A DNA stretch of 64,000 nucleotides from the NCBI RefSeq assembly GCF_016808095.1, contig NC_068977.1:7624479-7688478 (forward strand), given 5' to 3'. Shown here in pieces: positions 34,150 to 46,249 of this stretch. The notes beneath the pieces are model-generated. The model made no database searches, was not told the origin of the DNA, and saw only the letters and a program-made list of their open reading frames with translations. The stretch comes from Vigna angularis. Taxonomy: Eukaryota; Streptophyta; Magnoliopsida; Fabales; Fabaceae. Positions within the stretch are counted from its first letter, which is position 1; every line of letters starts with the position of its first letter. The position numbers and the translations under genes are program-made.

Positions 34150-35330
34150 GTAATAAGTTAGAAAATTAGTGTTTTCCAAGTTTTTCCCCTTTCCCTTTGC
34201 CTATTTAAGGTTAGGGTTTCATTTTCTTCCATGTAAGTAAGAATATGTAGACACAATACACAATAATAGAAAACAAGTTGTCATTTCTTATCTCTTTTTC
34301 GTCTTTCTCTTTGATCCCTTGCTTTCCCTCCTTCTGACAACCATGAGAGATTTTTCTCCTTTTGTAGCGGGTCTCGAACCCTCACTCTCTCTCGGATACG
34401 AGTTCTAATATGGTATCAGAACAAGTATTAAACATGCTCTGACTATTTTTCTACTACTTTCTCCTTTTTAAACCAAAATTGGTAGACTCTTGACTTGTTC
34501 TTGACGTGATGGAACAAATAGATAGTCAACTAATCTATCCAACCCCTTTTACCTACATCCTAGAGAAAATCCAGGCCTTACTCTTATCTCTTAGGTTCTA
34601 AATGAGACCAATTATTCCTCTTGGAGTAGAAACATGAAAAATGCTTTCCTTTTAAAGAAGATGATTAAATTCATAGATGGAAATATAAAAAAAACCCTAA
34701 AGAACCGATCTTTTGTTTGATGCTTGGGAGATATGCAACATGATGGTTTTGTCATGGATCATCAAGACTCTTTCTCCTTAAATTGCAAAAAGTTTGATAT
34801 ACGTTGAAAATGCTAAAGATTTGTGGGATGGACTAAAAGAAAGATTCTCCAAAGGAGATTACTTCAAGATTTCATATTTGCTTCAAGATATTCATTCTAT
34901 TAAACAAGGAGAGAGGAAAGTAAGTCAATACTTTACTGACTTAAAAATTCTTGAGGAAGAATTATAGTCTTTGAGACCTATACCATGCTACACTTACCAA
35001 GTCCCTTGTAATTGTAATTTACAGAGAAGTGGAACATATTATTTGCTTTTTAAAAGGCTTAAATGACACATACAATACTATGGTAACACAAATTCTCTTG
35101 ATGAAACCCCATCCCAACATCAACCGGATCTTTTTCTTCTTATGTAGTAAGAAAGACAAGAAAGATAACTTACTGGAGTCACAAATTAGAATGATATTGC
35201 CAAGATTTTAGTCAACACCACTGATAAACAGAACTAGAAATCTTAAGGGTGTGGTGTTGACTCATGTGGACAAAGAAGAGGAAAAGGGAAAAATCCCAAT
35301 ATAAAAAACAATTTTATCATTGCTCACATA
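34150..35330 (+). pseudogene. Ty1/copia retrotransposon 5' remnant with broken gag
   Basis: 34200-34410 looks like the end of a copia LTR. The primer-binding site TGGTATCAGAAC is at 34411-34422, one base off the usual plant initiator-Met tRNA complement. A gag follows from ATG 34509 but is broken by several frameshifts and stops. Recognisable pieces are VLNETNYSSWSRNMKNAF, KFIDGNIKKTL, DLWDGLKERFS and YFTDLKILEEEL. Protease, integrase and reverse transcriptase are missing, and no right LTR was found. Confidence 0.75.
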
Positions 35331-36169
35331 GTACTTCTGACTATTTTTATTTTTGGATATTACACTAGTTATTTATTTTTGGATATTACACTAGTTAGAC
35401 AATATATAGATGAAATTTTAAAATATTTAAATTTGTTTAAAGAAAGTAGTAGTTGTTATTAGATTTTTTTTTTATTCAATCACTTATTTTGAAAATTATA
35501 ATTATACATAATCTTATTTTACTCTCCTTATTTCTTTTTTTAAAAACTAAAAAAAAATTACTCTAAATTTTTATTGAATATTTATAACTAAAAAACTTAT
35601 GGAAATAATTTTTTAAATATATTTTAATTTATTTTTTGTCTTTATTCAATATAAAAAATACTAAAAATAAAAATTAAATAAAATATTTTAAGAAAAAAAT
35701 ATTTTGTGTGTCTTATACTTAGAAATATAATTACAAGTAAGAGAAATTTTAGAGAAAAAAAATGTATATGTTATAAATTATCTTAGCATGATTTTGATGC
35801 TGCTGTCAAAATTTATGTGTTATTGACTAGCTTCTTTTTTATAAGTTGTATTTCCATAGTTTAATATTTTAATTTTATTTAGCTTTGACATTTCATTCTA
35901 TTTTATATTTTATAAGTAAATGATAATAATCTTAACAAAAGTATATTTTTATACACAATAATGCCTGCATTAAAAATATGCACAGAAAAAACCACCCATG
36001 AATAATAGTAAAAGCACCACTTTATAGATAACATTAACTATTTTTTTTCCAAAAATAACTACTAATTTTATTTTAGTTCAATCACTCATAAGACTGTACA
36101 GTTATATACATTGTCTTTTAATTTGGGCAATAAAAATTACTTGTTAATCTGTATACATACTATTTATTA
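35331..36169. other. AT-rich intergenic DNA
   Basis: Low-complexity AT-rich sequence without a recognised feature. Confidence 0.5.
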
Positions 36170-36367
36170 TTATTTGTAACATATCAATATATATAGTATA
36201 GACTATAATAAGGAGAAGCAACATACATGATAAAGTAGTACAGTTATCCATCTAAACATAAAGTGATACATTTCCAGTCATCCAAAAACAACTATAAATT
36301 TAAAACTTTATTTACAAACTGAAAGCTATGCCAAAACTATACACAAGGCTATAAAGAACAACAATCA

Positions 36368-36426
36368 CTACTCAGCAGCAGCATCACCTCCATCCAATGC
36401 TTGCTCCAGAGAAACATCTTCTTCCG
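36368..36426 (-). other. Conserved acidic last-exon-like frame, copy D
   Basis: After TGTGAGCAG and two phase nucleotides: EEDVSLEQALDGGDAAAE, then TAG. It shares L[E/G].ALDG with copy F and LE.AL with copies A, B and C. Confidence 0.45.
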
Positions 36427-37119
36427 CTGCTCACATCTAAAGGATGGTCATCGTAGAAGAAGAACAGCAGAACATACAAAACATAAGCACACAACAGGGT
36501 AAGCTAGTTTAAATAAAGATTAATCATACCACCATCCATAAAATTCATACAAGTATATTATACATTCCCATCACTTAAACCCTTCTCACATAACACACAC
36601 TGACTCTGACTGTCCGGACTTAGAATGATTGTCGAGCTATGGCGGGTCGTACACTCGTGGTGGCTTCTACTGCTTTGCAAAGCCATTGCCAATGGGTTTC
36701 ACCCTACCACACTCACAAGGTTAGTCCGTTATTACTCACCTTGGGCCATACTAGAAGCACCCAAGACTAGGACCTCCTGCTACTCCTCACGACATGGATC
36801 AATCCTCTCTACTTGAGAATGAAAGACCATTGGAGTTTCAGGATAACCCCCAAGACTGAGCTCCTGCATTCATTCTAAACTTACTTGAATCTCAACTAGA
36901 GATTCTACTTTGAACCACAACATAGGGCACCACCATGTCTCCTCTCCTTGAGGATCATGGAATTACGTCCATAAATCACATTTGAACTTTACCATTTTGA
37001 TTACAATATACTACAATCACCAAAGATATTACATGTTACCACTTCCACTTACTTCATACAACACTTCTTGATACATATCAAACAACATAAGAACACACAA
37101 GGCTTGAACTAGAACGTAC

Positions 37120-37560
37120 CCCTCGCATAGCGCACACCTTCGCATAGCGAAACCCTAAACTTCTCGCACAGCGACCCAACTCGCCTTGCGAAAGCCAAAG
37201 ACAGAGACCAACTACTCTGGATCTCTCGCATAGCGACTAAACTGGCTATGCGAATAAAATTGTAAAATGTTGCAGACCCCAATCCCTCGCATAGCGACCC
37301 AATTCGCTACGCAAGAGTCTCATCCAGAGACTGAACCCCTCAAACACTCGCAGAGCGATACCCACTCGCTGACCGAATAAAAAGAATAATGGTTCCAGCC
37401 CCAACCAGTCGCATAACGATTACACTCGCTATGTGGATTGACAAACAGAGAGCAACCCTCTCAAAACACTCGCACAGCGCACCCATTCGCTATGCAGATA
37501 CATTGGCAGAGAGCATCTTGCCAAGGTAACTCGCTGTGCGAAGAGTCTGCATAATCTGCA
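37120..37560 (-). repeat. Minisatellite of TCGCATAGCGA words (copy D)
   Basis: At least eight irregular occurrences of CTCGCATAGCGA or CTCGCACAGCGA with variable spacers of 20-45 bp. The word is nearly self-complementary. It occupies the place of the GTTCGTCC minisatellite in copies A, B and F. Confidence 0.8.
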
Positions 37561-38671
37561 GAACGAAATTCTGCAGAATTACACAACTCAACCACTCCTT
37601 ACCAATTCTACTCAACTTGGCCAACTTCTAACACTCCTAATTCGATGTATATACTAAATTGAACTTAACTAATAGATTCTAAACATTCCTAACACCAATC
37701 TAAAGTGTTTATGCACCAATCTCTACTCTAGAACCTCCAATTCATCAACTTATAGACCCAAAACCAATTCTACCACTTGGAACCTGTTTTTGACCATTTC
37801 AAAGACTCAAACCAATCCCATATGACCTATCTACACTATCCCAGCAGTCACTAATAGCCCTTGACCACCAATTCTCAATTTCACTACCTCACTTCCTCCA
37901 AAATACATTGAACCAGCCCAATTCAGTTCACACTCTACTACAGCAACACTACCACACATCACAGCCAATAACAGTCACCAATTTACAAACATTACAACAT
38001 ATAGATTCATCACATTCAGCTCATCAATCACATTTCACAGTTTCCATTATTCTAACAGTTACGAACATACATTCACAAGCTAAAATTCTAATTGCATAGC
38101 ATTCTAATCACAGAATTCATAACATACAACACCAATTGATAATTAAAGTACAACCTAGCTTCCCTTACCTCAGAGATATATAGTCCAAATCACAGAAACG
38201 TTCCAGCCGTACCTTGCATCGCAAGGAAACTCAACAGAAACCTACAACTCACCAATTGGTGATAGAGAACCACACTTAAACCCTAAATTGGGCTAGAAAT
38301 GGAAGGAATAACCACTAATCACATGTAACCAGAATCGTTGCATGCTCACAGCTCAGAGAAAAACGGACAGAAAAAGGGAGACGACTTACCAACTGAAGAA
38401 CGAGAAATTGATCGGTCCAAACTCAAGCCCTCAACGCCAGGATCGCCTAGGCACTTCCTAATCGTTGAACAGATAACTCAGCAAGAAGAAAATTTAGAGA
38501 GAACTCAAAAAACTCTGAGGGATAGAGTTCTTGAGAGATGAAGTGTTCTTAGAATAATAAGAAGAGTTTATAAAATTTCAATATATATTATCAGATTATT
38601 TTAAAGTAAAATAATCGATCTCATTATTCTAATACTCCATAACACTCTATTTTTCAGGTCTTTACATTATT

Positions 38672-39322
38672 TATTATTTATAAAGTAAAACCATAAATAT
38701 TGGAAATGTTGTATATATTTATATATGTATAATTTTTTTATCTGGAAGCGAACATATGTAAAAATAGAACATTTTTTCTCATTTGATAAACTTCTTAAAA
38801 AAAATTTAAAAAAATAAAATGTTTAAATTAACTTACATACAAAGTAATATATAAACAATACCGGATATCATTTTTAAAACTTTTAATTTTAAATGAAAAA
38901 GCTATTCTTTTTAATTTAAAATAAAAGTTTGTCTATATATATATATATATTAAATACATAAATTAAAAAAATAAAAATTTGAAAAAGGAGAAATTAAATC
39001 ACTAACTAAATTTGTATTCATAAATAAGAAAAAAAAAAACTAAAGTTATGTGTTAAGTCATAATATGAAGATGATGGTTAACAGGTAGTAATGATTTAAG
39101 TAAAAACTGTAGAATCTTTTATTCGAATCAATTTTCGAAAACAACCAAATTCAAAAATGGACACGTGGCCAACATAGAAGAACTATGATCATTAATCTCT
39201 GAAACATCGCCATTCCACCCAATCATTCCCTCCTTTCTCACGTGCCAGCTTCTTCATCAGTGCCACAAATCCCTCCCTCCTCAAAATTGCCGTTCCCCCA
39301 AATACAGCTCGCATTCAACACC

Positions 39323-39387
<65 letters not shown>

Positions 39388-41023
39388 TAACTTTAATATT
39401 GTTTTATCTATCATTTTAGCTTTTAATATTCATCATCATATTACTTGCTAAACTCTATTACTTTTTATATTTTTATTATGGGAAACATTATTTATGGATA
39501 AACATTTCAAATTTTCACCTTAGATTCGGTCAAACCATAATTAAAATCTGGTCAAAGTTTATTTGGTTAAGATCAAACTCTGTATTTATTGTGACTTTAT
39601 TTCTTAAAAGCAGTAACTAACTTACTGCTATTTTAATACACACATTTATGACTTGATGTTAAATTACGAATGCCAATTAGTAACTAGTTTAAGGAACTTA
39701 AATATGAATTTCTGAATATTAGAAAGTACGTTATAAAAATGTTTTTTTAATTCTGAAATGCTGAAATTACATTTAATGCATTTTTATGAATATCTTTAGG
39801 AAGTAAAAAAGAAAAAAAAGTGATATAACATTTTCTAGAAGATAACATTAATCTGTACATAAAATTTTATAATAATTTTATTTTAATATTAATTAATTTT
39901 GAACTGGACTTTTCTTTTTTAAATTACTCACAATTTTCTTGTTCAAAAATATAATATATTTAATTCAATTTATAATAAATTTAGATATTTTTAATCAAAT
40001 TTTTAAAATTTTATAAAAAAATATATTAAGTTATCCAAATAATTTTTCATATATTATAAAATATGATGTTTTGTATTAATATAAAATAGAATTAAATATG
40101 TCTTAAATTTTGATAAATTTGTCACTTTTCCAAATTTTCATATAATTTAGATATATCTTTCAAATCTAAATGAATTAAATTTTTATAATACATCAAATTA
40201 CGTTTTAAATTACCTTTTGATTTTTTTTCAGGTTTAATACGTTTTATGTTAAATATTAATTTAGAATACCTTTAACATGAGAAAAACATATATATCTAAA
40301 TTAACATTTTTAATTCATTTATTTTATAAATTTTGAAACTAAAATTTGATAAAGATGAATTTAACCCTATAAAATAATATTCTATTAACATAAAATGTTG
40401 AATATTCTTTATAGTTTTCACCTAAAAAGTATTAAATAATAAGAATAATCTCATCAATTAAGATGAGTTTCATCAATTAATACATGAAAACAAAGATAAA
40501 ATATCATAATAAAATAACACTTATCTCACCTACTTTATGAAAGGAAATTAAACAAAAAATTAATTAAAAGTATAAAATATTTAAATATTTAATAAACTAA
40601 CAAGTCTAATAAAAAAATAAATTCAAAATAATCAAATATATCAAAATTTAACTAAGGTTAATTTAAAATAGAAGAGAAATATTTAATTCTTATGTTGTTA
40701 ACATGTAACTAAAGAAGAAAAAGTGTTTTTGAGTTTTGATACTTTTAAGAAATTTAAGTAATAATGAATTAATTTTTTATAAGAAGAAAAGTGAGTGATT
40801 ATTCAAAAAGAAAAACCCTAAAATAAAACGTTAAATGGCTACTTTCCTTTTGTGTTTGTCTCTCCAACCAAACACTCCCTAGCTCACCACATGAATATAA
40901 TCACCTCCATTCACTCCAGAACCTTCCATTGTTTCAGTCTTTCAAAATTAGCCTAACATTTAATCTTCAATTTTACTTTCTTATTTTTAAAATATTCTCT
41001 TTATTTACTTTTTCTGTGTTTCA
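38672..41023. other. AT-rich intergenic DNA and promoter side of the hydrolase gene
   Basis: No gene recognised from 38672 to 41023. A (TA)n run lies at 39325-39384. The last 200 bp before the ATG at 41024 hold a CT-rich leader (CTCTCCAACC, TTCATTCACTCC), the likely 5' UTR. Confidence 0.55.
39325..39384. repeat. (TA)n microsatellite
   Basis: About 30 uninterrupted TA units. No unique flanking repeat was noticed. Confidence 0.95.
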
Positions 41024-44000
41024 ATGGGAGCTGTGACCTCCTCCATGGCGGCCAAGTTTGCATTCTTTCCGCCGGATCCGCCGTCGTACACTGTGACGGA
41101 GGAGACTGATGGGAAGGCGAAGATGGTGGAGGTGGCAACGAGGGAAAACGTCGACGTTTTGAAGGTTCGGACTGAGAGAGGAAACAGTGTTGTGGCTTTG
41201 TATATTAAGAACCCGACGGCTTCGTTGACTTTGCTTTACTCGCACGGTAACGCCGCTGATCTGGGTCAGATGTACGAGTTGTTCAGCGAGCTGAGTCTTC
41301 ACCTCCGAGTTAACCTCATGGGGTTACTTTCTCAAACCTCTCATTTTTTTTTCTTTTACCCATTTGTTCATTCAATTATAATGCTATTTTGGTTATTTGT
41401 TGGTGTGAATTTGTTTCCATATTTAGATTATGTTTATCGTTTTAGATTTTTTTTTTGTTCCTTAATTACATCTTCAGTGCAAACAATTCAAGTTTATTTT
41501 TTCCATCCACATGTTTGGAATGAAATTTTGTTTAAGGAAACTGAAGCTAGTTTTGGAGGGGGGGCTGTCGGGGGAGGCGGAAATAACTTCTACTTTTTAT
41601 GTTTAAAGTTCGGTCTTTGAATTATTCAAATTTGTTCTTTCACTAAATTGGCAAAAAGACCGAATAGTTTCTTAAATGGAAAAATTAGGTATTGTATTGT
41701 TAGAGAGATAACATAGTTTTCTTAATTTTCCTGAGAAATAGAATTTATCACATGCTTTCTTGAAATAGTATTTGTTGGTCGAGTTATACCTTTGATTAAT
41801 TGTATTTGGGGACCTAATTTTCTTTTTTAAGGATTGAATTTTAGACTACAACACCCATTCCTCATTTTAGAGAGGCTGAAATGGGATTTTCTTTTTGTTC
41901 TATTTGTGCGCCTGACTGGAAACCTATAGAAATTTCTGAAAAGATGGTTGTTTTCCTCTATGTAGTTATGACTATTCTGGATATGGACAGTCATCTGGGA
42001 AGGTATGTATACTTTTATTATCTATTTATATTAGTAAGTTTATCACGTATATTAGTAGTGAATATGAGATACATTTTTTTTTGTATAAATAAAATTCAAA
42101 ATAAATAAACATTTTAATAATATAATTCTAGTGATTACTCTTAAATATATAAAACTATATTTTAAATTTAGAATATCTAATTTAATTTTTAAACTGTGAT
42201 ATAAGTATATTTTTCACTGTTGGTACTTTTATTTAAAAAGTATTGAAAATTAATTTAGAAATAGGCATATGTAAGTTAAAAATTAATGTTAATAAAATAA
42301 AAGAAGAGGACTCTTGTATGGGAGAAAAAAAGGAAAGTAGGTTGAGATGACTGAAAGATTATTTTTTTGTTTAGGTGCTGGCATTCGAAAGAAAGAATAT
42401 TGAAAATATCTCACCTGAGAGTGAGAGTATTACTTTCCGAGTTGTGTATCTTTATTTATAATATAAGAATATTTTTTGAGGCAGATTTTAAGAATTTTAA
42501 AAGTACTATATTCCTTAGTGTGTGTTAGATACTAGCCAGAAAGTTGACATGAGATGAACTGACTGAGAGTTAAGAGAAAACAACTCATTGTAACGTTTAA
42601 TTAAATTAAAGTTTGGGCTGAATTTTGCTTTTTGCTTCTAACTGGATGGAGAAAAAGGAAATGTTAAATATGGTTGACGTAACGTACGATGGAAGATTAA
42701 AGTTCGTTTGGGGCTACCAATTGCTATCCAAACGCACCTGTATTTCATTTGAACTTCAAATAGTAACCGTCGTATTAACTATAATTTTAATTTTATAGTA
42801 AGCTTTAATTTAAATAAATGCAGTAAATTATTTTTTTATCACTGATGTTTGCATGACTGTTTAATGAATTCTTTATATTACTAACATTTTACTCAGATTT
42901 TACAAATAACTTAACAATAAATTGTTTTCTACTCCCTCAAAGATGTTTATATTACATTCTCTTCCCGTTTTATTTTAGAACACACAGCTGAAAGTCAAAT
43001 ATTTGTTATATTTTGAGTTCATTTTAAGGTAATTAGTTTTCCAGAGATTTTACCCCTAATGTCGATTCCTGTTACGATGAATAGTAATTAGTCTTGAACA
43101 GCTACCATCAATTTTTTTGATTGTAGAACTAGTTGTCGAATAGGATCAAATGTCATTAGGAGATCTATTATTCATAATCATTCACTTCTTTCTAAGAAGT
43201 TCGAATATATTGAAAAGAATTAATAAGTTTAACTCAGTCATCTCTTAGGGGGACAGTATATTTAAAGGAAGAGAAAGGGGAGTATAATTTTAGAATCTCT
43301 TAGGGAAGAGATGAGTAATTTATTTTAAATTTAAGAAAGATATTTCTACTGAAAAAAATTAATAAAGATAAAAGGGAAAAAGGGAGGAAAGAAATCAGGG
43401 GTAGAGATTGCTTCCTGCAGGGTAGCTTGGGTTAACAATTTGATATTTTTTCTTTCTGGACAGCCTAGTGAGCAGAACACTTATGCAGATATAGAAGCTG
43501 TTTATAAGTGCCTGCAGGAGAAGTATGGGGCAAAAGAAGAAGATATTGTTCTTTATGGGCAATCTGTTGGTAGTGGACCAACTATAGATTTGGCTTCTCG
43601 TTTACCAAACCTTAGGGCTGTGATTCTCCACAGTCCAATCTTATCAGGCCTTCGTGTCATGTATCCTGTGAAGCGCACATACTGGTTTGACATTTATAAG
43701 GTTCTACCTTTATCAATGCTAATGGGTGAATCATAATCGACAATGTTCAATTTTTGTCCATTTTAATTTTATTGATCTGCTTTTGATGCAGAACATCGAT
43801 AAAATTCCCTTGGTGAATTGTCCCGTTCTTGTGATTCACGTGAGTATTCTTCTCATCTCTGACGGTACTTATATTTATAGTTAGAAAGTAGATATATCAT
43901 TATATAGAAGATGCTGCAATATTGAAGTAATTATATGACTTCTTTTCTATAGTTTCTTGTTAAATACTTCTTTGGTCAGTGAATATTTTTCTTACGTCTA

Positions 44001-45216
44001 CTCTCCTCAGACCTCAATAGAAAAGGAGCCTTGTGCACTAGGTCACTTCCTCCTCCTCCTTCTCCCTAACTTATATTAGTCTCTGGTGTTTATAATTTTG
44101 GTTTGGTTTCTGTACATGCTCTTATCATTTCCACTTAATAATTCATTGGACCATATGAACTTAAATTAGGTTTTTAATTGCTGATTCTCGACCATCGTTG
44201 TTGCTGATCACTGATTGAGCTTCCTATATGCATTGTCCATCCACAATTAACTTGTCTGTCTCAAATATGCCAACGTATTTGAAATTCTTGCACCAATTAG
44301 TATTCTAGTATCATATGTCATTGGTCAGTATTTCAGCCAGTCTTTGTATTTAGATATTTTTGAAATATTTATGGGTTAGAATGTTTTTTCAACTTTGATG
44401 TGAGTGCACCAACTACACGCATATGGTCAGTATTTATTAGATATTTGGTAACATATTTATGGGTTGGATTATTTCTTTCATTGCTCAACTATATTTGTAA
44501 GTGAGCATACGAATTACGAGATACAACTAAAGTTTGTGTTTGAACTTTCAGTTACGTTTATAGAGTGTGATGGTTCTTTGTGTTGCCTTTTATATTTTAG
44601 GGAACAGCTGATGATGTAGTGGATTGCTCCCATGGGAAGCAACTTTGGGAAAATTGTAAACAAAAGTATGAACCCTTGTGGATTAAAGGAGGAAATCACT
44701 GTGATTTGGAACTTTACCCTCAATATATAAAGCACCTCAAGAAATTCGTTACTGTCATCGAGAAGTCACTACATCAAAAAACAGGATCTGGTCATATTCC
44801 TGATCCACAGGACAAACCTAGGAACAGCATAGATTTTCGGGAGAAATCCAGACCGAGCATGGATCTTAGAGAGAATTTGAGGAGTATTGATCAAAAAGAA
44901 AAGCCTGGTGCAAGCACAGTCACAGACCATAAAGAGAAGTCAAGAGCCAGTATAGACAGGAGAGATAAATCAAGAAAGAGTATAGATCGCCCTGAGAAGG
45001 CATATCATGGAGCAGATATACCTGAAAAAGCTAGAAATAGTATTGACCGGTCAGATACAAACCTTGTTCAGTGTATTTTAGTGTATTAAAATGATGCATT
45101 TGATGATGTTTTTTGACCTCACTTTTCTGTTTTGTGGTTGCAGCTTTGGGGAGATGGTGAGATCTGTTGGATTGTGCAACATCGATTGTTTCAGGCCCAC
45201 AGCCACTCATGCATAA
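41024..45216 (+). CDS. ABHD17-like alpha/beta hydrolase
   Basis: Six coding exons: 41024-41322, 41966-42002, 43464-43700, 43792-43839, 44601-45049 and 45144-45216, giving 380 residues. All junctions are GT-AG and in phase. The N-terminus [17 protein letters not shown] has Gly2 and Ser6, fitting N-myristoylation. Then come [14 protein letters not shown] (oxyanion HGN), [12 protein letters not shown], the nucleophile elbow GQSVGSG (catalytic Ser), HGTADDVV (catalytic Asp) and GGNHCDLE (catalytic His). Animal ABHD17 enzymes remove palmitate from membrane proteins; the plant substrate is not known to me. The region after the hydrolase fold (about residues 265-355) is a charged tail of 10-13-residue repeats around EKSR.SID, ending [22 protein letters not shown]. 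The gene looks intact. A reading through exon 5 without the last splice ends early at 45089, so the last exon rests on the good acceptor TTGCAG and its sensible C-terminus. Confidence 0.9.
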
Positions 45217-46040
45217 AGAAGATGGTGGAGCGTATGCATAGCTTGTATTTTTCTCATTAATTATTTCATTGGTTGCCTTTGCCAAGGTCCGTGCCCTTGC
45301 CTTGGAAAGAGGTAGCCTACCCTGGCCTTTAACTTTTTCTCTTCCCAATATATATATGATTGGTTGGTGGGTTGTCTGGGGTTAGGTAAATGTTTCATTG
45401 TGTCTGATTGATAGGAAAGTAATTTAACCAAGTAGAGATTGTAGCCCAAAAATCACCTTCGAGTTCAACTTAATAATCTAACCTTTGTGGACATGCTAAC
45501 ATAGATGCATTGAGTTTGATTCTATTATTGGCTTATGGCTCTATGAACTTGTTAAGCTTGCCACCATTTTAGTCTTTGTAGTTTACCACGATGATTTTGG
45601 CTGTCTGACCAACCGAAGGCCCATATGTGGGATCATCAAAATCTTATAGCAGGGGGATGTTCTACCCAGGTGTTTTAGTTTAGGGAAGTTGTGTTTATTA
45701 GGTTGGTTTTGTTTAAAGAAAATTTTCTAATCATATGTTATATCCAAAAGGTTTTTTCTATCATAAGAAAAAAAATAAAGCTAATCCAAACATAATGCTT
45801 TTGTCATAAGGAAGGAATATGTTCTTGAGCCAAAAACAGGAAGGATTATGTTTATCAGCTAAGTCTACAAATTAAAAATGTTAATCATCTCAATCCGTGA
45901 CACCTGCACTGGTCAAGCACTATGATGTTTTATCTCTATAGAATATTTAATATTAATGCACACGCTCAAAGATGTTGCCACTTTGGTTTGGTGAAGCACT
46001 AAGAATCCTCATTTCCATTCACACAGTGTAATACAAATCT

Positions 46041-46247
46041 ATGATATATCCTCAGCTGCCAGGAGTCAACAAAGATGACCCGTTTTTTATATCAACTCAA
46101 GAGTCAATAAATGAACTGAGAAAACTAGCAGATGGTACTATTTACCTTTGTTCGTATACTGATTTGAGGACTGACATACATACTACAACTACATGTTCTT
46201 GTTCTGGTTTTGCCTTTGGCGATGAGGACAAAGAAGAGAGACAGTGA
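46041..46247 (+). other. Possible exon-like fragment, unrecognised
   Basis: A 68-codon frame whose first half, LPGVNKDDPFFISTQES followed by INELRKLADGT, has natural amino-acid composition and could be one exon of a lost or unseen gene. I do not recognise the family. It lies about 0.8 kb beyond the end of the hydrolase gene. Confidence 0.25.
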
Positions 46248-46249
46248 GG

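Larger units (their letters stand above)
36175..38666 (-). mobile_element. Solo LTR, copy D of the family
   Basis: 2492 bp from TGTAACATATC (36175) to CAGGTCTTTACA (38666), flanked by TTATT at 36170-36174 and 38667-38671. Read on the minus strand it has the family order: AT-rich start, CT-rich leader, donor-like GAGGTAAGGGAAGCTAGG at 38153-38170, a loop with a CTCGCATAGCGA minisatellite (37120-37560), a shared block (36590-36965), partner half CTAGCTTACCCTG at about 36496-36508, acceptor-like GATGTGAGCAG, and the acidic frame at 36368-36426. In this copy both halves of the inverted repeat changed from CTTA/TAAG to CTAG/CTAG. Confidence 0.88.
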
